From contig NZ_LZKR01000094.1 of NCBI RefSeq assembly GCF_001672915.1, positions 1 to 55,720 of the forward strand: 55,720 nucleotides of DNA, given 5' to 3'. The translations under genes and the position numbers were made by a program. The notes beneath the pieces were generated by a model. It saw only the letters and a list, made by a program, of their open reading frames with translations. It was not told the DNA's origin and did no database searches. This document shows, piece by piece, positions 46,032 through 55,107 of the stretch. The stretch is from Mycobacterium sp. 1245805.9. GTDB lineage: Bacteria; Actinomycetota; Actinomycetes; Mycobacteriales; Mycobacteriaceae. Numbering within the stretch: position 1 is the first letter of the stretch; the number at the start of each line of letters is the position of its first letter.

Positions 46032-46841
46032 CTAGCGCAGGGTGACGCCGGCGTCCACCTTGAGCTCCAGCCCGGTGACGAACCGGGATTCGTCCGACAC
46101 CAGAAACAGCACCGCGTTGCTGATGTCGATCGCCTCGGCCATCACGGTGGGCAGGGCGTTGAGGAAGATGGGAATCAGGTCGGGTCGCTGTTCGGCGAGT
46201 AGCGCGTGCATGGACTCCGGGCGCATGCCCGTCTCCACGCCGGTCGGATGCACGGTGTTGACGCGAATGTTCTGCGCGGCAAGCTCGTTGGCCAGCGCGC
46301 GGCTCAATCCGACGACGCCGTGCTTGGACGCCGTGTAGGGAAGGTGCAGCGGGGTGCCCTTCAGCCCCGCCGACGAACTGACCAGGATCAGGCTGCCGCC
46401 CCGGTCGACCAGATGGGGGAGGGCCGCGGCGCAGGTGTTCCAGGTGCCGATGAGGTTGACGTCGACGACGGTGCGCCACTGCTCCGGCGTCGTGGTGTCC
46501 CAGGTGCCGACGGTCAGTACCCCGGCGTTGGCCACGGCGGCGGCCAGGCCGCCCAGTTCGGCGACGCCGTCGTCGACCGCCGACGCCAGGGCCGCGGCGT
46601 CGCGGATGTCGACCACATGGATGACCGCGCGGCGGTCGTGCTTTTCGACCAGCCGCGCGGTCTCCTCGAGGTCCGCGCGCGAGGCGAGGGGATACTCGAG
46701 CTCCGGCAGCGAGGCACAGATGTCGACCAGGATGAGGTCGGCCCCCTCCTCGGCCAGTCGCACGGCGTGGCTGCGCCCCATACCCCGCGCGGCGCCGGTT
46801 ACCAGCACCCGCTTGCCCGCGACTCGTCCGATGGCGGTCAT
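46032..46841 (-). CDS. Mycofactocin-coupled-type short-chain dehydrogenase, copy 1
   Basis: The 269-residue SDR has the NAD loop TGAARGMGRSHAVRL, the active-site YTASKHGVVG (Tyr/Lys) and VNTVHPTGVETG. The motif GRSHAVRLAEEGAD followed by a long insertion is typical of mycofactocin-dependent dehydrogenases with tightly bound NAD. ATG 46841 overlaps the upstream stop (ATGA). It is a paralogue of the next gene. Confidence 0.9.
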   Translation of the reverse strand: MTAIGRVAGKRVLVTGAARGMGRSHAVRLAEEGADLILVDICASLPELEYPLASRADLEETARLVEKHDRRAVIHVVDIRDAAALASAVDDGVAELGGLAAAVANAGVLTVGTWDTTTPEQWRTVVDVNLIGTWNTCAAALPHLVDRGGSLILVSSSAGLKGTPLHLPYTASKHGVVGLSRALANELAAQNIRVNTVHPTGVETGMRPESMHALLAEQRPDLIPIFLNALPTVMAEAIDISNAVLFLVSDESRFVTGLELKVDAGVTLR

Positions 46842-47668
46842 AGCTTGTTGCAGAATCCGGCGTCGACCGGGAACGTCACCCCGGTGACGTACTTGGCCTC
46901 GTCGGAGACCAGGTAGGCGATGGCGGCGCTGATGTCCTCGGGCTCGAGCAGGCCGACCGGCATCGGGTTCTGCAGGTGCGGGCCGCCGTCCGGGTAGTTC
47001 TCCAGGAATTCGGTCATGGCGGGATTGACCGCCATCATGGTGTTGACCGCTGTCGGGTGCACGGTGTTGACTCGAATGTTCAGCGGCGCAAGCGCATTGG
47101 CGAGCGTCCGCATCAGCCCGACGATGCCGTGTTTGGACGCCGCGTAGCCCAGGCCGCCGCCTTGCAGGCCGCCGAAGCCTTTCAGCCCGGCCGTGGAACT
47201 GGTGAAGATGATCGCCCCGCCGCGATTGCCGGCGAGCAGGTGCGGAATCGCCGCCCACGCGGTGTGATAGGCGCCGTCGAGGTTGACCGCGGTGGCCGCC
47301 TTCCACTGCTCCAGCTCCTCCTCGATGGTGAGCTCGCGGAAGGCCACCGGCGCGATCCCCGCGTTGGCGAGCACGATGTCGAGGCGACCGAACTGCTCGA
47401 CGCCGGCGTCCACCGCCGACTTGACCTGATGGAAGTCGCGGACGTCGGCCACCAGGCCGAGCATCTTGGCGCCCTCCGCCTCGACCAGGGCCACCGTTTC
47501 GTCGAGCTCGGCGCGGCTGGCCATCGGGTAGCCGTTCGCGGGAATGTCGTCGCAGATGTCGACGCCGACGATGTTGGCCCCGTCGCGCGCCAGGCGAATC
47601 GCGTGGCTGCGGCCCTGACCGCGAGCGACGCCGGTGATGAAGGCGACCTTGCCTTCCAGTTGGCCCAT
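46838..47668 (-). CDS. Mycofactocin-coupled-type short-chain dehydrogenase, copy 2
   Basis: The 276-residue SDR has TGVARGQGRSHAIRLARDG, the catalytic YAASKHGIVGL and VNTVHPTAVNT. It is the first gene of the operon and starts 46 bases from the divergent TetR gene. The two palindromes at 47684 and 47709 lie in that gap. Substrates of such SDRs are often terpenoid or secondary alcohols; the one here is unknown. Confidence 0.92.
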   Translation of the reverse strand: MGQLEGKVAFITGVARGQGRSHAIRLARDGANIVGVDICDDIPANGYPMASRAELDETVALVEAEGAKMLGLVADVRDFHQVKSAVDAGVEQFGRLDIVLANAGIAPVAFRELTIEEELEQWKAATAVNLDGAYHTAWAAIPHLLAGNRGGAIIFTSSTAGLKGFGGLQGGGLGYAASKHGIVGLMRTLANALAPLNIRVNTVHPTAVNTMMAVNPAMTEFLENYPDGGPHLQNPMPVGLLEPEDISAAIAYLVSDEAKYVTGVTFPVDAGFCNKL

Positions 47669-47683
47669 GATTTCTGCCCCTCG

Positions 47684-47721
47684 GTAACGTGGTTACTCGG
47701 TGCGTACAGTAACATGGTTAC
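47684..47721. promoter_or_regulatory. Paired TetR operator palindromes
   Basis: Two copies of the 13-bp palindrome GTAAC-N3-GTTAC occur at 47684-47696 (GTAACGTGGTTAC) and 47709-47721 (GTAACATGGTTAC), 25 bases apart. The second overlaps the TetR start codon ATG 47714. They occupy the whole divergent promoter, so the regulator probably controls both the operon and itself. Confidence 0.8.
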
Positions 47722-48307
47722 CGTGGTTGCAGAAGGGGGTCGCGCGCCGGATCCGATCATCGAGATCGTGGTCGAGCTGCTGGACACGCAGGGCTACGAG
47801 GCCGTGCAGCTGCGCGAGGTGGCCCGGCGCGCGAGGGTATCCCTCGCCACGATCTACAAGCGGTACGCCACCCGCGACGAGCTCATCGTCGCCGCGCTCG
47901 AATGGTGGATGGACACCAATCGCTATGCCAACCTGCCGGCACCGGTCGGCGGCGAGGGCCGCGGCTCGCTGTACTCCGACCTCATGCAGGTGATGCGGAC
48001 GATCTTCGAGCCGTGGGAAAAGCACCCCACGATGCTGCGGTCGTACTTTCGCGCACGATCTGGCCCGGGTGGGGAAAGACTGATCCAGCGCGGCGTGGAC
48101 GCGGTCGTTCCGGTCGCCAAATCGATTACGGCCCAGGTGGATTCGGAGTACGCGAAAGATCTCGAGCTGATCCTGACGGGCGTCGTCTTCGGCTTCCTCG
48201 GTCGCTTTGCGCAGGGCGAGATCGAGGTGACCGAGATCGTGCCCGGGATCGAGCGCGCCGTGTTCTGGCTGACCGCGGCCTACGAGAACCGCGCCGTGGC
48301 GCAATAG
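47714..48307 (+). CDS. TetR-family regulator of the SDR operon
   Basis: The 197-residue regulator has its helix-turn-helix at residues ~12-60 (PIIEIVVELLDTQG, VARRARVSLATIYKRYATRDEL) and a C-terminal ligand domain. The start is ATG 47714, inside the second palindrome; a long upstream open frame is a shadow of the SDR. It is divergent from the five-gene operon and convergent with SelO (1 base apart). Confidence 0.93.
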   Translation: MVTVVAEGGRAPDPIIEIVVELLDTQGYEAVQLREVARRARVSLATIYKRYATRDELIVAALEWWMDTNRYANLPAPVGGEGRGSLYSDLMQVMRTIFEPWEKHPTMLRSYFRARSGPGGERLIQRGVDAVVPVAKSITAQVDSEYAKDLELILTGVVFGFLGRFAQGEIEVTEIVPGIERAVFWLTAAYENRAVAQ

Positions 48308-48308
48308 G

Positions 48309-49772
48309 TCAAGTGCCGCAGAACGTTTGGTACGCGCCGAAATCCTCCGGCGCGGGGCTGGCGTAGCGCTCTAGGCCCGGTCGTTCGTCGAACGGGGCGG
48401 TGACGGCGTCGAGCAACTGCCCGAGCGGATCGAGATCGTCGGCCGTCGCCGCGGTCAGGGCCTCCTCGACGAGGTGGTTGCGCGGAATGTAGACGGGGTT
48501 GGTGCGGTCCATCGATTCGGCGTCCGGGCCGAGGGCTCGCCAGCGTGCCAACCAGTCGTCGAATCCGGCGGGGTTGATGAACAGCCCGCGCGCCCCTTCC
48601 GAGTCGCCTCGCGCCGCCCGCCCGAGGTGGCGGAAGAAGGACGTGTAGTCGACGTCGCTGTCTTTCAGCAGCGCGAGCAACTCGCCGACCAGCGGCGTGA
48701 CGACTCCGGCGTCCACGTCGTCGGGCAGGCCCAGTTTGGCGCGCATGCCGGCCGACCACACGGCGTCGTAGCGGGTTTGGAAGATTCCGAACGACTCCTC
48801 TGCGAGCGCCACGGCCTCGTCAACATCGTTGGAGAGCAACGGAATCAGCGATTCGGCGAACCGGGCCAGGTTCCACCCGGCGACCACCGGCTGGTTGCCG
48901 TAGGCGTAGCGCCCCCAGAAATCGATCGAGCTGAAAACCGTCTCCGGGTCGTAGGCCTCCATGAACGCGCACGGTCCGTAGTCGATGGTTTCACCGGAGA
49001 TCGTCATGTTGTCGGTGTTCATCACGCCGTGCACGAAACCGATCAGCATCCATCGGGCGACCAGCGATGCCTGGACGGCGACCACCGCTTCGAACAGGGC
49101 CAGGTAAGGCCGCTCGGCCTCGGCCGCGCTCGGGTGGTGTCGGGCGATCGCATGGTCGGCGAGGCGGCGCAGCAGATCGACGTCGCCAGTGGCCGAGGCG
49201 TATTGGAAGCTGCCCACGCGCAGGTGGCTGCTGGCGACGCGGCTGAGCACGGCGCCGGGCAGCACCGTCTCGCGCTGCACCGGGCGCCCGGTGGCCACGA
49301 CGGCCAGCGACCGAGTCGTGGGAACGCCCAGAGCGTGCATCGCCTCGCTGACGATGTACTCGCGCAGCATCGGGCCGACCGCAGCCAGGCCGTCGCCGCC
49401 GCGCGCGAACGGCGTGGGGCCGGACCCCTTTAGGTGGATGTCGCGCAGGCGCCCGCCGTCGTCGACGAGCTCGCCCAGCAGCAGTGCGCGCCCGTCGCCC
49501 AACCGCGGGACGTACCCGCCGAACTGGTGCCCGGCGTAGGCCTGGGCCACCGGAACCGCGCCGTCGGGGACGAGGTTGCCGGTCAGGAAACGCAGCCCGT
49601 CGGGGCTGCGCAGCCAGTCGGCGTCGAGGCCGAGCTCGGCGGCCAGCGGTGCGTTGATCGCGAGCGGGCGCAGGTCGGGGGCCGGTTCGGCCCGCCAGCG
49701 GACGGCCATCTCCGGCAGCTGGCGGAAGAACCGGTCCTGCAAAGCAACGGTGGTATCCGGCGCAACGCTCAC
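48309..49772 (-). CDS. selO: SelO-family protein AMPylase (YdiU)
   Basis: The 487-residue product is a full-length SelO pseudokinase, which transfers AMP to Ser/Thr/Tyr of protein targets, probably in redox stress. Landmarks are [46 protein letters not shown]-type VPTTRSLAV and [23 protein letters not shown]. The C-terminus is intact and ends FCGT, without the selenocysteine of eukaryotic members. Confidence 0.93.
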   Translation of the reverse strand: MSVAPDTTVALQDRFFRQLPEMAVRWRAEPAPDLRPLAINAPLAAELGLDADWLRSPDGLRFLTGNLVPDGAVPVAQAYAGHQFGGYVPRLGDGRALLLGELVDDGGRLRDIHLKGSGPTPFARGGDGLAAVGPMLREYIVSEAMHALGVPTTRSLAVVATGRPVQRETVLPGAVLSRVASSHLRVGSFQYASATGDVDLLRRLADHAIARHHPSAAEAERPYLALFEAVVAVQASLVARWMLIGFVHGVMNTDNMTISGETIDYGPCAFMEAYDPETVFSSIDFWGRYAYGNQPVVAGWNLARFAESLIPLLSNDVDEAVALAEESFGIFQTRYDAVWSAGMRAKLGLPDDVDAGVVTPLVGELLALLKDSDVDYTSFFRHLGRAARGDSEGARGLFINPAGFDDWLARWRALGPDAESMDRTNPVYIPRNHLVEEALTAATADDLDPLGQLLDAVTAPFDERPGLERYASPAPEDFGAYQTFCGT

Positions 49773-49800
49773 TTCACCGAGACTACGGAAGGTCCCGGGT

Positions 49801-50373
49801 TTATCCGATGGCCTGCGCGATCAGGTCCCGGGCGCGGTCGAGCATCGAGGCGAACGGCCCGACGGCGAAATTGAGCTTCGCCGATTCCACGCCCGGATGG
49901 GGGCGGGTGGGCGCGATGGCCTCGGCCGCTCGCACCGCCAACCCCATTCGCTTGAGGTCGCCCGAGTCGACTTCCTTTTGCAGCACGGGGAATTCCTCGT
50001 CCTCCTCGTGGCGGGCGTGGTCGAGCACGGCGTCGCGCAGCTTCGTCAGCTCGTCGATGAACTCTTGTGAGGTGGTGTCGAGCTTCTCGATCCGCGACAG
50101 CAGTTCCTTGGCCTCGTGCTCTTCTTCGAGCCGGGCGTCGACGATTTTGTCGCCGTCGTCGGCCTCGCGGCGCGTCCGGGGATGCACCACCATCTCCTCG
50201 GCGGTCTCGTGCACGGCCAGCAGTTGGCGCAACTCCACGAACGGCTTCTCGCGGGCCTTGGGGTCCGACGCGTGCAGCACTTCGTCGAACATGTCCTCGA
50301 TGAGGTTGTGCTGCGCTTTGAGGAACTTGACGACTTCTTCGGGTGATTGAACAAGCATCTCGGCCATTGCCAT
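49801..50373 (-). CDS. Hemerythrin-like domain protein
   Basis: The 190-residue helical protein has the diiron His/Glu pattern of hemerythrins: [34 protein letters not shown] and [14 protein letters not shown]. These proteins bind oxygen or iron or sense redox state. It lies upstream of selO on the same strand, with a 28-base gap, so it may be co-transcribed with it. Confidence 0.9.
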   Translation of the reverse strand: MAMAEMLVQSPEEVVKFLKAQHNLIEDMFDEVLHASDPKAREKPFVELRQLLAVHETAEEMVVHPRTRREADDGDKIVDARLEEEHEAKELLSRIEKLDTTSQEFIDELTKLRDAVLDHARHEEDEEFPVLQKEVDSGDLKRMGLAVRAAEAIAPTRPHPGVESAKLNFAVGPFASMLDRARDLIAQAIG

Positions 50374-50510
50374 AACTCCATTGATAGGGGACTGGGGTGC
50401 GGGCTATGGGCTGTGCACCGCTTTGCCAGACATACCCGACGGCGGGACGGGTAAACGCAAGCCCCCGTCAGACCGTGCGCAGCATCTGACGGGGGCTTCG
50501 GCAAATGCCG

Positions 50511-50792
50511 CTAGACGTTGCCCCGCGCCGTGGGTGTCCCAACGGCGGTGACCGTGTCGGTGTCCCCGCGGCGCTTGAGGCCCATCAGCCCACCCAGTCC
50601 GAGCAGGCCGAGCAGCCCCCACAAACCGGTGTTGTCGCTGCGCTGGTCGGTGTTCTGACCATTGTTGTTGTCGGCCAGCGTCGTTGTGGTCGGCGACTGC
50701 GAGGCAATGCTCTCCGTGGTGGCATTGGCGACGCCCGCCCCACCGAATAGCAGTGCGCCGGTGGCAGAAATGACCGCAATTGTCTTACGCAT
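50511..50792 (-). CDS. Small secreted WGxxGxxG-motif protein
   Basis: The 93-residue product has a signal peptide (RKTIAVISATGALLFGGAGVANA|TTES), a polar middle and the C-terminal GLWGLLGLLGLGGLMGLKRR, which matches the WGxxGxxG membrane-sorting type found in actinobacterial and cyanobacterial small proteins. It would be exported and held in the envelope. The function is unknown. Confidence 0.78.
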   Translation of the reverse strand: MRKTIAVISATGALLFGGAGVANATTESIASQSPTTTTLADNNNGQNTDQRSDNTGLWGLLGLLGLGGLMGLKRRGDTDTVTAVGTPTARGNV

Positions 50793-50933
50793 GTTTGCTC
50801 CTGAATTGGATCTGCTCGATCGAGTGAATGACCGAAGAAGAATGCGACGCGAAAAGTTGGCCCGAGTGTCGCAAGGGTTGGGCTACCCGATGTGCGGGGA
50901 CTGAAACGGCAGACAAACTACGATTGTTTGCTG

Positions 50934-51743
50934 ATGGATCAGCAGGACCCCCAGCAGCGCATCGCCGACCTCGAGCTTCAGCTCGCGCAGCAGAAACGCA
51001 TCGCGGAGCTGGAGCGTCAGCTGGCCGATGCCCGGGCGGCCGCGGGGGGAGGCCAACCAGTCGAGCAGCCCGCCGAGGTCTCCGCCGCACAGCTGGCCGC
51101 CATCGACGAGCACGCCCGCCGGCTGGCGCAGGCACTGCAGGCCGACCGCGGTCAGCCCTTCGGGGGACCGGCGCCGCTTCGGGAGGCCCTTTCGCGCGCC
51201 GTCGTCGATGCGGGTTTGTCGCAGCAGCAGTACCGAGACGTCCTGGACCGCGCCGGCCTGCGCGCGGGCGGCACGATCAAAGTCGGGGGCCAGGTCGTCT
51301 ACCAGCGTTGTGACCCGTCCGATCCCGTTTTCCTGGCGCCGCGCCCGCGGGGCGCCTATGGCGATCAGGGCTTCGCGCCGCCGCGGCGCAAGCTCTCCGG
51401 GGCGGGTTGGATCGGGCCGATCGTCGCGCTGCTCGGCGGGGGAATCGGCCTGTGCGTCGGCATCGGGGCGGCGGCGACCGCCCTCATCCCGTCGAGCGCG
51501 CTATGGATGGGTCCCATCGTGTGCCGCAGCGGGTATGCGATGGCGTACAACACCTCGCACTACAGCTACAAGCCGGGCCAGTCGGGCACCAGCGTGAGCT
51601 TCCAATGTGTCGGGGAAAGCGACTTCTATGACGTCAACGACCTCGCGGTCTTTGCGCTGCAGTCGTTGCTCGCCGCGCTCCTGGTGTTCGCGGCCCTGGC
51701 TGTGGGTGGCTTGCTGTGGCGGCGCTCGCACAAGCCCGCGTGA
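50934..51743 (+). CDS. Coiled-coil membrane protein
   Basis: The 269-residue product starts at ATG 50934 (MDQQDPQQ) with a short coiled coil (QQRIADLELQLAQQKRIAELERQL). A helical middle follows (AAIDEHARRLAQALQ), a Pro-rich linker, one membrane segment (WIGPIVALLGGGIGLCVGIGA), an extracytoplasmic loop with two cysteines (PIVCRSGYA, FQCVGESD) and a last membrane helix (ALQSLLAALLVFAALAVGGLL). No function is recognised. The longer frame from 50892 adds unconserved residues. Confidence 0.72.
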   Translation: MDQQDPQQRIADLELQLAQQKRIAELERQLADARAAAGGGQPVEQPAEVSAAQLAAIDEHARRLAQALQADRGQPFGGPAPLREALSRAVVDAGLSQQQYRDVLDRAGLRAGGTIKVGGQVVYQRCDPSDPVFLAPRPRGAYGDQGFAPPRRKLSGAGWIGPIVALLGGGIGLCVGIGAAATALIPSSALWMGPIVCRSGYAMAYNTSHYSYKPGQSGTSVSFQCVGESDFYDVNDLAVFALQSLLAALLVFAALAVGGLLWRRSHKPA

Positions 51744-51797
51744 TCGTCGGTTCGCCAGGCGACTACGGTCTAAGAAACACGAATTTCACCCAACGGA

Positions 51798-52739
51798 ATG
51801 AACATGGCGACAGATCAGACGTACGAACAGGTCGACGACCAGGCGCCGGATCCCGCCGACATCGGCTGGCGCATCGATCCCGTTCTCGCCCGCAGTTGGC
51901 TGCTGGTCAACGGAGCGCACGCCGACCGGTTCCAGGCCGCGGCGCATTCCCGCGCCGACATCGTCGTCCTCGACATCGAGGATGCGGTGGCGCCCAAAGA
52001 CAAGCAGGCCGCCCGCGAGAACGTGGTGCGTTGGCTCAGCGCCGACAACAACGACTGGGTCCGCATCAACGGGTTCGGCACCCCGTGGTGGGCCGACGAT
52101 CTGGCGGCGCTGGCCGGTACGCCCGTCGGCGGGGTCATGCTGGCGATGGTCGAATCGGTGGACCACGTCACCGAGACCGCCCAACGCTTGCCCAATGTGC
52201 CCATCGTGGCGCTGGTCGAGACGGCCCGCGGCCTGGAGCGCATCACCGAGATCGCCGCGGCCAAGGGCACCTTCCGGCTCGCCTTCGGGATTGGCGACTT
52301 CCGCCGCGACACCGGCTTCGGCGAGGACCCGAGCACCCTGGCATACGCGCGCTCGCGCTTCACGATCGCCGCGAAGGCGGCCAACCTGCCCAGCGCCATC
52401 GACGGGCCGACGATCGGCTCCAACGCCTTGAAGCTCATCGAGGCCACGGCCGTTTCCGTCGAGTTCGGGATGACCGGCAAGATCTGCCTGACACCGGACC
52501 AATGCGCGGTGGTGAACGAGGGGCTGTCCCCGTCGCAGGACGAAATCTCCTGGGCCAAAGAGTTTTTCGCCGAATTCGAACGCGACGGGGGAGAGATCCG
52601 CAACGGCTCCGACCTGCCGCGCATCGCCAGGGCCACCAAGATCCTGGAGCTGGCCCGCGCCTACGGCATCGAGGTGTCGGAGTTCGACGACGAGGAGCGG
52701 GTGCACTCGCCCGCGCCGTCGGACACGTACCACTACTAG
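51798..52739 (+). CDS. HpcH/HpaI-type CoA ester lyase (CitE-like)
   Basis: The 313-residue product belongs to the citramalyl/malyl-CoA lyase family of TIM barrels. It shows WLLVNGAHADRFQAA, the metal region IVVLDIEDAV, RINGFGTPW, VALVETARGLERI and the late Glu/Asp site FGIGDFRRDTGF. It would cleave or form a beta-hydroxyacyl-CoA. ATG 51804 is a second possible start. It is followed 12 bases later by the DsbA-like gene. Confidence 0.87.
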   Translation: MNMATDQTYEQVDDQAPDPADIGWRIDPVLARSWLLVNGAHADRFQAAAHSRADIVVLDIEDAVAPKDKQAARENVVRWLSADNNDWVRINGFGTPWWADDLAALAGTPVGGVMLAMVESVDHVTETAQRLPNVPIVALVETARGLERITEIAAAKGTFRLAFGIGDFRRDTGFGEDPSTLAYARSRFTIAAKAANLPSAIDGPTIGSNALKLIEATAVSVEFGMTGKICLTPDQCAVVNEGLSPSQDEISWAKEFFAEFERDGGEIRNGSDLPRIARATKILELARAYGIEVSEFDDEERVHSPAPSDTYHY

Positions 52740-52751
52740 GGAGTCAGCCCG

Positions 52752-53468
52752 ATGAGCGCCACCGTGGACTTTCATTTCGACCCCATGTGCCCGTTCGCCT
52801 ACCAGACGTCGTTGTGGATCCGCGACGTTCGTGAGCAGCTGGGCATAACCGTCAACTGGCGGTTCTTCAGCCTCGAGGAGGTCAATCGCTCGGGGGGCCA
52901 AAAGCACCCGTGGGAACGGGAGTGGTCCTACGGCTGGTCGCTGATGCGGATCGGGGCACTGCTGCGCCGGACCGACATGTCGTTGCTGGACCGGTGGTAC
53001 GGCACCATCGGGCGCGAACTGCACACCCTGGGCGGCAAGCCGCACGATCCCGCGGTGGCGCGAAAACTGCTGGGCGACATCGGCGTCGACGCGGCGGTTT
53101 TGGACGAGGCGCTGGACGACCCCACCACCCACGACGAGATTCGCGAGGAACATCAGCGCGTCCTCGACGCGGGCGGGTTCGGTGTGCCGACGCTTTTTCT
53201 GTTGGGGCAGTGCCTGTTTGGGCCCGTGTTGGTGGATCCGCCAACGGGACCACCCGCGCTGACCCTGTGGAACGTCGTAACCGGGATGGCCGAGCTGCCG
53301 CACGTCTACGAACTGCAGCGGCCCAAGGCGCCGGCCGATCTCGATCTCATCGGCCGAAGCCTGCGCCCGTATCTCGATGGGCGCGATTGGGTCAGCATCA
53401 ACCGCGGCGAAGTCATCGACCTCGAAGGCCTAAGCGGCGTGTCGAGCAAGGGCGACGCCGATTCGTAA
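52752..53468 (+). CDS. DsbA-fold mycothiol-dependent reductase (Rv2466c-like)
   Basis: The 238-residue thioredoxin-like protein has the active site DPMCPFAY near residue 11, where the second Cys of CxxC is Phe, as in Rv2466c-type mycothiol-dependent nitroreductases and FrnE-like proteins. The cis-Pro loop is in [11 protein letters not shown]. It would reduce disulfides or electrophiles with mycothiol. GGGAG precedes ATG 52752. The end overlaps the convergent 13E12 gene by 39 bases. Confidence 0.87.
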   Translation: MSATVDFHFDPMCPFAYQTSLWIRDVREQLGITVNWRFFSLEEVNRSGGQKHPWEREWSYGWSLMRIGALLRRTDMSLLDRWYGTIGRELHTLGGKPHDPAVARKLLGDIGVDAAVLDEALDDPTTHDEIREEHQRVLDAGGFGVPTLFLLGQCLFGPVLVDPPTGPPALTLWNVVTGMAELPHVYELQRPKAPADLDLIGRSLRPYLDGRDWVSINRGEVIDLEGLSGVSSKGDADS

Positions 53469-54686
53469 TTCGACCTCGCTGACTTCGATCGTGGGTGCTC
53501 GCGGCGGGGCCGTCGACCGGTAGGTCTGCCCCGTCGGTGTGGTGAATTCCGCTGTGTGCGTGTGATTTTCGTCCGTGCTGGTGCGGACCCGCCAGCCCGC
53601 GGCCTCCTTGGCGTAGTTGCACTGCTCGCAGGAGCCCAGGCCGTTGTCCGCGGTGGTGGGTCCGCCCGCGGCCCATGGCTGCGCGTGGTCGCTGTGCCGG
53701 ATCGGCGCGTCGCAGTACGGCGTGCGGCAACGTTGGTCGCGCAGCTCGATGAAGGCGGCCAGGCCGCGCGGGAACAGCCGTGCGCGTGACTCCATCGCCA
53801 CCAGCGCCCCCGACCGGGGATGGGCGTACAGCCGGCGCAGCGTGGCCCGGGAGCGCCGGTCGGCCAGCGCGCTGGCGACCATTGCCCGGGCGACCGCCGC
53901 GGGAATGGGGCCATAGTCGCCGAGGTCGGCCGGTGTGGTGTCACCGCCCAGCAGAGTTCCATCCGAAAGCACCAGGTTGACCGCGACCGGGGCGGGGACC
54001 GCTGCGGCGCGTCCGGTGACCCGCTCCACGAGCGTGTCCGCCATGACCTGGCCGCGTGAGCGCCCGTCAATGCTGGTGTCCGCCTCGCGGCGCAGTGCCG
54101 CGTACACCGAGACCCCCTGGGTCACCGGCAGCAGCGCGGTCACGTAGGTCATCGTGTCCGGGGCCGGCCGGATGGTGACCGTGCGCTCGGTCTCGGCCTT
54201 GGCCGCTCGCTCGACCACCGCATGGGGGTCCAGCCGGTAGGCGATCGCCTTGGCGGCGGCGGCCACCCGCGCGTCGCCCATGCCGTCCAGGCTGTCCGGG
54301 TCGGCGCACAATTCGGCGTCCAGCGTGCGGCGATCCTCGACGTCCAGGCACGCGCTCTCGCGCACGATCAGGGTGGCCCGCCACTCCGACAGCGCCCCGC
54401 ATTCCAGCGCCGCCAGCGTGTGCGGCATCTCGTGCACCAGCGCCTTGGCGAAGCCCAGGTGCCGGCCGCCCCGGGCCGGGGAATCGCGTCGCGCCAGCGC
54501 GATCTCGCTGGCCACGCCCCGTCCGCGCCGTGCGGCGGGCACCCCGGCGGCCGCCTCGTTGGAGCGTCGCAAGGCATCCAGGGCCGCGGCCAAGCGCGCC
54601 TGACCCGCGGCGGCCGCCGACTTCTCGCGCTCCAACTCGGCGATCCGCTCGATGAGAGCGGCCTCGTCGGCATTCGGGTCGAACAT
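53430..54686 (-). CDS. 13E12-repeat family HNH endonuclease domain protein (DUF222-HNH)
   Basis: The 418-residue product has the DUF222 domain of the 13E12 family in its first ~330 residues ([45 protein letters not shown]) and a C-terminal HNH nuclease-like domain ([34 protein letters not shown]). The family is abundant and mobile-like in mycobacteria and is often SOS-induced. ATG 54686 lies inside a perfect SOS box, so the start and regulation agree. The frame continues open to 55313, but this is a shadow of the DUF488 gene. Confidence 0.93.
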   Translation of the reverse strand: MFDPNADEAALIERIAELEREKSAAAAGQARLAAALDALRRSNEAAAGVPAARRGRGVASEIALARRDSPARGGRHLGFAKALVHEMPHTLAALECGALSEWRATLIVRESACLDVEDRRTLDAELCADPDSLDGMGDARVAAAAKAIAYRLDPHAVVERAAKAETERTVTIRPAPDTMTYVTALLPVTQGVSVYAALRREADTSIDGRSRGQVMADTLVERVTGRAAAVPAPVAVNLVLSDGTLLGGDTTPADLGDYGPIPAAVARAMVASALADRRSRATLRRLYAHPRSGALVAMESRARLFPRGLAAFIELRDQRCRTPYCDAPIRHSDHAQPWAAGGPTTADNGLGSCEQCNYAKEAAGWRVRTSTDENHTHTAEFTTPTGQTYRSTAPPRAPTIEVSEVELRIGVALARHAA

Positions 54687-54694
54687 GTGTTCGA
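54679..54694. promoter_or_regulatory. LexA SOS box
   Basis: TCGAACATGTGTTCGA is a perfect match to the mycobacterial SOS box TCGAAC-N4-GTTCGA and a full palindrome. It overlaps the ATG of the 13E12 gene (54684-54686) and lies 40 bases upstream of the divergent DUF488 gene. LexA binding would repress the nuclease-like gene until DNA damage. Confidence 0.9.
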
Positions 54695-54733
54695 GTATAC
54701 CCGCCCCACCGACACGATCGCTAACCTGAGCCC

Positions 54734-55093
54734 GTGGGCGCCAAAAGCCGCATTCGAGTGGCGCGCGTATATGACGAGACCGAGCCCGATGAGGGCCAGC
54801 GGGTGCTGGTCGATCGCATCTGGCCGCGCGGGGTCCGCAAGGACGACCCGCGGGTGGGCATCTGGTGCAAGGACGTCGCGCCGTCGAAGGAGCTGCGCGA
54901 GTGGTACCACCATGACCTGGAACGGTTCGACGAATTCGCGGCGCGCTACGCCGACGAGTTGCACGACAGCGCCGCGTTGGCGGAGCTGCGAAAGCTGGCC
55001 AAGCGCGGCGTCGTAACCCTGGTGACCGCCGCCCGCGAGGTCGACGGCAGTCACGCGGCGGTGCTGGCGAAGCTCCTGCGAGCCGCTCGGTAG
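54734..55093 (+). CDS. DUF488 family protein
   Basis: The 119-residue protein shows the DUF488 pattern [50 protein letters not shown] and [15 protein letters not shown]. The biochemical role is not settled. GTG 54734 is the start. It is divergent from the 13E12 gene, so the SOS box may affect it as well. Confidence 0.85.
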   Translation: MGAKSRIRVARVYDETEPDEGQRVLVDRIWPRGVRKDDPRVGIWCKDVAPSKELREWYHHDLERFDEFAARYADELHDSAALAELRKLAKRGVVTLVTAAREVDGSHAAVLAKLLRAAR

Positions 55094-55107
55094 GCTGCGC
55101 GTTTGAT

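Noticed and set aside
51798..53303. Long minus-strand frame across the CitE-like and DsbA-like genes
   Set aside because: Antisense shadow with no motif; both plus-strand genes have family signatures and ribosome sites.
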